The position numbers were made by a program, and so were the translations under genes. From positions 27,272,459-27,336,458 of the forward strand of contig NC_079969.1 of the NCBI RefSeq assembly GCF_029852145.1: a DNA stretch of 64,000 nucleotides. The letters run 5' to 3'. Below the pieces are notes generated by a model. It did no database searches. It was not told where the DNA came from and saw only the letters and a program-made list of their open reading frames with translations. Source of the DNA: Microplitis mediator (Eukaryota > Arthropoda > Insecta > Hymenoptera > Braconidae). Below, piece after piece: positions 56,649 to 64,000 of this stretch (position 1 is its first letter; every line of letters begins with the position of its first letter).

Positions 56649-57193
56649 TTTTAATTTAAAAATATAAAATTATTTGTAACCGATTATTTATTTTGTTAAA
56701 ACAAATCTAAATATATAAATATATATTTTTTTTATATTATTAACTGACTTTAAGATATTTATTAACTGTCAGATTGATTGTAACTTTAAAATGTCGAGTG
56801 CAGTCATCGAACTTTCAAACTGTTTGGATTTCAGCCAAAGTAAATATACGAATTCAAAGGTACAACTCACGATATGTGTAATATATAATATATATAAAGA
56901 TAGCATATTATAGTAAATGACAGACTTACTGATTAAACCCTTCAGTGCATGATTTTACGAGTCACGAATTTCAAGTAATCGATTAATTTAATAACGCTTA
57001 TGAAGAGCTAATAATTTCCTCTGACAATAATTTGCATACAATATTACCGAAGTTTAAATTAACATGCGAAGTTTGGCTTACGTGTTTCTACTTCTACTTT
57101 TGCTCTGTCACTCGTCTACTAAACTTCTCCTCTCTTACTACCAATCGGTTTTCGCTGTCATACGAACTCGATATATTTTATAAAATTTAATAA

Positions 57194-60100
57194 ATGGATT
57201 TCAAAAAATATATATTATTTTCGTTTCTGATCATACATTTAATTAAATGCGACCAATTTTTAGATAAATTTATTCGCGATTATTTTGACAGCATTTACGT
57301 CTATCAGTTGGTTTTTTTTGGCTGCTGGGATACTCAAGGTAATGTTCAATTTTTTTTTTTAAATAAAGTTGAGTAAATAATAAAATATATGTAGTTAAAA
57401 GTATGAGTAAATAATATATATATGTATATTAGTAATTACTAAATACTAGTTTCAAAGTGTGACGAGAAATAAATTTTTTGAGTATAAAAAAAAAAAAAAA
57501 AACAAATTTCGAAATTAGTGAATGCTTATGAAATTTTTAAATAAATTTTAATTCACTGGAAAATAAATTCGCGGATTGATAACGAGCGTTTTTAGTGAAG
57601 TGTTGGCTTGAACTGAAAGAAATTTAATTGATAAGATTTAATGTCGATCGCATATTAATGAAAAACTGACGCTGAAAATTTTGATGAATTTATTTTTCAT
57701 AGGAATAAGATTTTTTTATGATTTTTCAAAATTTTCTGAACAAATGTAGAGGGATCTGATTTGAAATACGTTTTCCAAGTGTTTTAAATCCTTGCACTGT
57801 AGAAAATTTTCGGAGTGAACGCGGGTTGAATCCGGAGTAAATGCAAATCGGATAACTGTTAGTTTGTTTGAGTAATTTTCGCTCCGTAGAAGAGTTTTTT
57901 TCAAATATTTAAACCCAGAATCAGAGTAAATGAATTTCTATAAAATTCAGATCACTCCGAAATCACATGAGTGTGAGTGTAGCAGACATCGGACAAATTT
58001 AAACTTATTAATAAATAGAGTAAATAACTAATAAAATTAAATTAAAAAAAAATACGCACTTAAAAAATTTTGAAATTAATAAGTGCATTTTTTTATAAAT
58101 ATTTTTTTAAAAATTATTTACTGTACTTATTTATGATTTTAAATTTGTCTGATGTCTGCTACACTCACACTCATAAAAATCCCTATTTACTACGTACGCG
58201 GTTTTTTTTTAAACTCCGGAACTTTGACGTAGTGAATTTGAATTGAAATAAAATCCGATTTTACTCCCGATTTTTTACAGTGTGTGATCTTATCAAAAAC
58301 AATATTTTTTTCTGACGGTTTAAAAATTTGGTGTCACGCTTTAATAACCGCAAACAAAATAACCGCGACAAAATAACCGCGACAAAATAACCGAATGACA
58401 AATTAACTGATGACAAAACACACAAAAACCATGACAAAAGGGCGGTTATTTTTTCATTCGGTTATTTTGTCGTCGGTTATTTTGTCGTCGGTTATTTTGT
58501 CGCGGTTATTTTGTCTGCGGTTGAACTGTAACGCAACCAAAAATTTTTACTGTAATTTTATAAATTAGAATACGACTTTTAGAACTAAGAAATCTATGGA
58601 TTTATAAATTTAAATAATTTATAGAAGCCCATAATTTAACAAAAAATGTAATGCAACTTGACACTAAAATTTCGTACAATGAAATAAGCGATGATTTGAA
58701 TTTAAAAACAATTCTGCGTCTGAATTTTCAACAACTTGGAGTCATACTGGATTACGACTGTCCAAATAGCGACGTTATATTAGACCAGGTACATTTACTA
58801 TTATTATTAATAAAGCCATCAGACGATTAAGCGGTTGATGAATTGATAACCCGAGATAAATTAAATTTAAGGTGACACGCTAATAGACCTTTTAAATAGT
58901 TTTCCAGTCAACTGGTGTTCAATGAATCTTATTACTGGGTCTTGCTATCAAAGTCATTAGCAGTACCCAGGATGTCGCTACGTGATCTTCCACTTTCCGT
59001 GGCGAGCGAGATGACCCTAGCGATTCGAGAATATGACACTTATAAACTTTACGACGTTTATAATCCGAGTCATCGTCACGGAGGTCTTATCAATATCACT
59101 TACATGGGTAATTGGACGCTCGATAATAAATTGATAAACAATTTCGCCCATCAATATAAATACAGCAGGAGACAGAATTTTAATTTGTTGCCGCTCAATT
59201 TTTCAATTGTGGTGAGACTGATGTTTAAAAAAATTCGTTTTATCATAAATAAATAAATGAATGAAGAATGATGAGTAATAACTAATTATAATTGTCTTAG
59301 ATAACCAGCGAGCCGACTCCCGACTTTGAAACCTTTATATCAACACCCATAAATCGTCATCTTGATACAATGTCTCGCTATAATTATGATATAATATTAC
59401 AGCTAAGAGATTTTTTTAATTTTTCGTAAGTATTATTATTTATTTAGTCATGTCAAGAATATTTTTGTAATGCAAAAGTGTGAAAAAATCAGTTGCAACG
59501 AGCGATTAATAATCGCTGGCTGCTACAGATTTTTTCTGTCGCTGCTACTGAAATAATCAGTTATAGCTGATGTTTTTTTTTCGTGCAAAGAACACGATAT
59601 GGAACGCAAATTGTTCGTATTGTGTAAAAGTATTCCAACAGGAGCAAAACTACGAGTCGCCTTTCATAAAAATACATAAACGAAGCAATCCTCATTTATC
59701 CTCATTAATCTTCATTTATCCTCATATGGGTCTGACCTCAAGAAATAAATTTTCTCAGGACTTTCTTGGGTTTCTCCTACTAGAAGACATCATAATGAAC
59801 AAAAAATGTTTATGTTATGTTAGGTTATTCCCAACAGGAGCAAAGTTACGGGCTACTCTTCATAGGAAATCATGAACAGCCTTATCCTCATTTATCTTCA
59901 TTTATCCTCATATGGGTCTGAACTCAAAAAATAAATTTTTTTCAGGACTTTTTGGGGTTTCTCCTACTAGAGGACATCATAATGAACAAAAAACGTTTAT
60001 ATTGTGTTGAGTTATTCCTGACAGGAGCAAAGTTACGTGCTACTCTACACAGAAAGACATAGACAGAGGCATCTTCCCCGATGTTCCCCCATGTTCCCCC

Positions 60101-63100
60101 ATGTTCACTTGTTGTCGAATGGGTCTGAACTCGAAAATAAAATTTTTCTTAGGACTTTTTATGGTTTCTCCTACTAGAGGACATCATAATGAACAAAAAA
60201 CGTTCATATTGTGTTGGGTTATTCCTAACAGGAGCAAAGTTACGGGCTCTCCTTCAAAGAAAGACATGGAAATGTCATCTGCTTGCATCTGCCTGTATCT
60301 GCACGACGTCGATTAATTAAAAAAATAAATTTTTCTTAGAACTTTCTAGGGTTTCTCCTACTAGAAGACATCATAATAAACAAAAAACGTTTATATTTTG
60401 TTGGGTCATTCCCAACAGAACAACAATTACGAGCCACTCTTTATAGAAAGACATGGTCAGAGTCATCCCCATTTATCCTCATATGGGTCATAAGTCTTAA
60501 TTAACATTTTTTTCCAAACTCTTTAGAAATCCTCCTCTTACAATAAATTTCCAGATCATTCACTCCTGACTTTTTCTAGTGTAAAAAGTATAAAAAATAC
60601 ACAAAAAAAAAAAAAATACTTAATGAAAAGAGCTTTCGTTATCGAAAATTCCTAACTCGATTATTTATTTTCATAAAGTATCAACTTGAAACGTGATGTA
60701 AGTTGGGGATACGTCATAAACGGATCATTCGACGGAATCCTCGGCGACATGGAAAAAGGTATTGTCGACATAAGTGCTTCGCCACTGCAATTCAAACCAG
60801 AACGAATGGAGGTTTGTGAGTTCACGGTGCACATCCTGGATGTCAGGTAAATTTATAAATCAATTATTATTTACTACAGAGCTGCAGAAGCAGCTGTTCA
60901 GCACCCGTGTGGCTCGGGTGATCACCAAAGTTAAGCAGCATCGAGCATGATTTCTACTTGGCAGGGTGACCGCTTAGCTACGCGTCGGGCTCGAACGGAG
61001 GTCTCTGAGTGTTAGGCGAGGGATGAAGATCTAGGGATCGGTAAAATGGAAATTTTATCGATCACTAGAGCTTCGCCTCAGCCGCACAATGAAGGCAGAA
61101 GGGAGAAGTAAGCAGTTTGCCAGATAAAAGGCAAAAGTGTACAAGGCCAAAAAGGCTATAGGGGAGAGAGGGGCAGAGTGGGCCCCTTTGGGAAAATAAT
61201 TATAATATCATTAATTTTTTTTACGTGTTTAATTCTTTTTAGACCCTTGATACTTATTTTCACTTCATTATGCTGCGTCCATTAAAATTGAAAAATCGAA
61301 AATTAGGGGCAAAGTGGGCCCTCCAAAAAATTTCGGTTTTGATATTTTTTATTCTTTATACGTGTGATATTTGCAAATAACTATAAAACAATTGTATTAT
61401 AATAATTAAAAAAGTCATTTTAATAGTCTGCTGCGATATAACTTGAAACTGTAATTTTATTATCTTTAATTTTCTTAATAAATTACATTTGATGAACAGT
61501 TTTGGTGGTCTATTTTAGTCCTCATTATATAAGAAATTTCGATAAACTTATTATCCGTCCGAATTTATTGACGTATAGAAAATTTTGAGGGGCCCACTTT
61601 GATCCCATATTTTTTGAAGTTTTGAAAATTTTTAGGGGCCTACTCTGCCCCCAGGAGCCAAATTTTCCCCCTCCTCCCCTACACTGCAACTTCTGATTTA
61701 TCATTTACAACAGTATTATAATAATAAAATCTAGTCTCTATTTGAGCTCTACTCTAATTACTGAATTTACTCTCGAAAAATTACCATCAATTGAATTACA
61801 TAGCAATGCTGTTTACTTGCAACTTAAGGAAACAACGACGGCTTAAATAAATCATCCACTAAAATTCCAGAACAACATTTTTTTTCCGACATCCAACGAA
61901 AAATGATCTGCAGAATGGATTTTTGAAACCGTTCGACAAAAGTTTGTGGTTCATAGTACTGAGTGTCGCTGGTGTTTATTGGTTTGTTCTTTTCATGACA
62001 ACCAAAGCTGAATTGTATGTGAAGAACTCGAAAATTCCTGACAATTCTTTGATGTCCTTACCGGCCACTGAGACCAGTCTCATTACCATGGCTGCACTTT
62101 TCCAACAAGGTAATTTTTTCAGTCGCAGTTAGATTTCTTGTGTATTCATGTACTCAACGCACGCGAAATTTCCCATTTACACTTTTAAATATTTTATACA
62201 TCTAACATAAATGAGTACATGTAATACTCAACAGTGTTGGTACCACTCGCCTAAGGCTCGTGTCCCCAATCCGAACCCACACTCAACACAATACTTAGTT
62301 CTATAACATATGTATAGAAATACTATTTAAATATCAAAGCGATTATTAGAGAAATCGTCACAGAAATCGAAATTCTTATGGAAAATTTCTGCAGCAATTT
62401 CTCTAGACAAGAGTAAATTATAAATATTTTTCGACTATCGATCCCTTGGATGTCCAGGCATCACTTTGATAAAATTCAAACCCCATCTTCTAGTATTTTT
62501 GATCAAGTATTCAAAAATTTGGGATTGAAATCAAACGAATTCTTGATAAATTTCTATCAAATTTTTTTTTCTTCATGAAATTACGTGTTGGTTATTAAAT
62601 TAAAGCTGATCCTTTTTTGCTGCAAGAGCATTTTTCTATTTACTATTGTGATACTTTTTATTAAAAATAAAAAATAAAATTATGGTCGTTTAAAAAAATA
62701 GGAATTGTATGAGCGACAATTTCTATTCCCGACGTTGGCAATTAAGTTTTGTTAATAACAAAAAAAAATAATCCAATTATGTTTTGTTTACGATAAAAAA
62801 AGGAGCGAGTGATGGTCCGCGCATTATTTCTGGGCGCATTGCTTTCTTATCATTGTTCGTGTGGACTCTTCTTCTCTATCAATTCTACTCTGCCACAATT
62901 GTTGGGTTTCTTTTGGCACCTCCAGCCCGCTGGATCACTACTTTGAAGAATTTAACAGACAGTAGTCTAAGCTGCGCTATGGAAGACATGCCATACTATA
63001 GAGATTTTTTCGCCGTAAGTGTATATAATTTATAACAATAAGAAAAATAATCTTCATCATAAATTATATATATCGTTAAAATAAATATTTGATTAAATAA

Positions 63101-63474
63101 TCAGACCACGGATTTGCCACTCTCGCTTGAGCTTCACGAGAAAAAAATAAAACCTACCAAGAAGTTGCCTCGGGGATCTTATTTTCAAGATCTCGACGGA
63201 ATGCGCAAAGTCCGGGATGAAGGATTAGCTTTTCATATTGATATTGCCAAAGCTTATAAAATAATCCAGGTATGAAGATTAAGTACATATGATTAAAGCA
63301 CTTCAGTATTGTTTAAAACTTCCATTAATTTTAAATATTATTCTTATTATTGTTGCAGGATACATTTACAGAAGATCAAATATGTGAACTTCAAGAAATA
63401 GATATACGTGAACCACGAAATGTATATGTTATAACTTCAAGGCGTTCTCCATTTAAAAAAATGACAACATATGC
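57194..63474 (+). CDS. IR-B, ionotropic receptor, IR75-like (last exon not found)
   Basis: Tandem paralogue of IR-A. Exons: 57194-57338, 58625-58788, 58900-59211, 59301-59425, 60679-60846, 61871-62109, 62803-63014, 63105-63269, 63359-63474; the chain is GT-AG and in frame. Exons of 125, 212, 165 and 116 nt match IR-A exactly in size. N-terminal signal-like MDFKKYILFSFLIIHLIKC. S1 carries TYMGNWTLDNK and SASPLQFKPERMEVCEFT (ligand Arg in KPER). Membrane segments LWFIVLSVAGVYWFVLFM and IAFLSLFVWTLLLYQFYSAT flank the pore region TSLITMAALFQQG. S2 has MEDMPYYRDFF and FHIDIAKAYKIIQ. Relative to IR-A it lacks the intron after DNK and has an additional intron after LDV. The terminal exon (IR-A LRQVVEHGMARRL...) is not recognisable before position 64000, so it is probably beyond the window, or the gene is truncated. 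Confidence 0.88.
57795..58285. mobile_element. Family E element with nested family B, IR-B intron 1
   Basis: Starts CACTGTAGAAAATTTTCGGA and ends CTCCCGATTTTTTACAGTG. Family B at 57968-58173 (TGAGTGTGAGTGTAGCAGAC to GTCTGCTACACTCACACTCA) interrupts it. Confidence 0.75.
58335..58540. repeat. AAAATAACCG inverted repeat
   Basis: AAATAACCGCGACAAAATAA units on the left and TTATTTTGTCGCGGTTATTT units on the right form a strong hairpin in IR-B intron 1. Confidence 0.7.
59600..60535. repeat. Tandem repeat, four units of about 185-207 bp, IR-B intron 4
   Basis: Each unit has CATATGGGTCTGAACTC, TTTCTCCTACTAGAGGACAT, CATAATGAACAAAAAACG and CCTAACAGGAGCAAAGTTAC. ATCATAATGAAC recurs near 59790, 59977, 60185 and 60371. 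The short ATG-starting frames here are repeat by-products. The family was not recognised. Confidence 0.75.
60879..61160 (+). mobile_element. 5S-rRNA-derived SINE, copy 2
   Basis: GATCACCAAAGTTAAGCAGC and CTACTTGGCAGGGTGACCGC are the 5S promoter region, closer to 5S than copy 1 in places (AAGCAGCATCG). The body matches copy 1 (CTCGAACGGAGGTCTCTGAG; GGAAATTTTATCGATCACTA; CCGCACAATGAAGGCAGAAG) but lacks about 130 bp between GAGCTTC and CAGCCGCAC. The 3' end runs straight into a family G element. Confidence 0.83.
61160..61683. mobile_element. Family G TIR element, IR-B intron 5
   Basis: AGGGGAGAGAGGGGCAGAGT at the left and CTCTGCCCCCAGGAGCC plus CTCCTCCCCTACA at the right are inverted ends; the interior repeats GGGGCAAAGTGGGCCC and GGGGCCCACTTTGATC. 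It abuts the SINE tail. Confidence 0.7.
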
Positions 63475-64000
63475 GTAATTTTTTTTCTCTGTGTTTAAAA
63501 TTTTGGAGTTAATTTGGAGTTCATTTATATTTTAAATATTTAAGGTACCCGCGGGTAATAAAGCCTAAGTGACAGAAATGATATTTAAAATAATCGCCTC
63601 TGCTAAAGGCTACTCTAGTAGAAGGGTCTTGCATAGAGATGTTACGACAAGTTTATAGAGTTCCAATACCACGTTCCCTGATCCTATATTTCATCATCCG
63701 TCATGCTGTCGTAGCGCAGAAGAAATTATAAAAAACAATCTAGTCTTCTGGCTCTTAAAAAGTATTGTTGCTAAATTTAAGTGATGATTTATCTCTAATA
63801 GCAATTTTATTAATGATCCTGAAGTTAGCAGACAATTAAAAATTTTATGATTTTATTTTGAACAAATAAATTTGAACAAAAAAAGAAAATGAAAAAATGC
63901 ACATGTAGAAAATTAAAAAGACTATAAGTGCAATTTTTTAAAATATTTTTTTTTTATTATTTATCGTCTTTTAAAAAATCCAAAAATTATTAAACGTCGG
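63475..64000. other. Right edge: IR-B intron or 3' flank, with a family A copy
   Basis: A family A MITE starts at 63814 (TGATCCTGAAGTTAGCAGAC) and runs to the window end. A stretch at 63637-63725 can be read LRQVYRVPIPRS but has no acceptor in the needed phase, so it is not called an exon. Confidence 0.5.

Noticed and set aside
63637..63725. Last IR-B exon (LRQV...)
   Set aside because: No AG in the right phase and the following residues do not resemble the IR C-terminus.
1..64000. CRISPR arrays, prokaryotic operons or viral insertions (including wasp provirus segments)
   Set aside because: No repeat-spacer structure, no polycistronic bacterial-type layout and no recognisable viral gene were seen.

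Overview
The window looks like nuclear DNA of an insect: it is very AT-rich, with long repeat-filled introns, GT-AG splice sites and insect gene families. A tight chemosensory-protein (CSP) cluster, IR75-type receptors and very many MITE-like repeats fit a hymenopteran, plausibly a parasitoid wasp; the order and lifestyle are inference. CDS entries are gene spans, and exon coordinates are in the evidence text. I placed exons by reading conserved protein blocks, GT-AG sites and phase; no transcript data were available.

Layout. (1) 733-3798, minus: a bestrophin anion channel, 3' end off the left edge. (2) 6867-10763, plus: RPAP3 (Drosophila spaghetti), TPR plus RPAP3_C. (3) 11346-17352, plus: GK5-type FGGY carbohydrate kinase, 11 exons. 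(4) 20567-34628, plus: class 3 (fatty) aldehyde dehydrogenase with two alternative first exons, a pair of mutually exclusive 116-nt exons and two possible C-termini. (5) 35158-63474: a chemosensory block of five CSP genes (one of them two-domain) interleaved with two tandem ionotropic receptor genes. CSP1 is plus, CSP2 and CSP3 are minus, IR-A is plus with the two-domain CSP4 nested antisense in its third intron, CSP5 is plus, and IR-B is plus and runs off the right edge.

The most unusual object is CSP4 (44185-46810, minus): a five-exon gene encoding about 236 residues with two complete CSP cysteine frameworks. Its exon sizes and phases show that it arose by head-to-tail fusion of two three-exon CSP genes like neighbouring CSP5. 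Its host intron is absent at the matching position of paralogue IR-B, which in turn has an intron that IR-A lacks; that intron carries a 5S-rRNA-derived SINE. The five CSP genes each have a TATA box close upstream.

Most non-coding sequence is layered repeats. Names used below: family A (about 200 bp, ends TGATCCTGAAGTTAGC, 9-11 bp duplications, often tandem), B and B' (ends around GTGTGAATGTAGCAGACATC and ACAGTAAAGTTGCCGGACAT), C (ends CACAGAAAAAAAGGATTTC), D (GCCGTAATTTCAAAATTA), E (CTCCGGAACTCCG and related), F (CGGCTGCCCAATTTCAAAAC), G (GGGGCAGAGTGGGCCC), I (GTGTGCGAATT), a TIR-bounded satellite, two 5S-headed SINE copies and two tRNA-like repeat copies.
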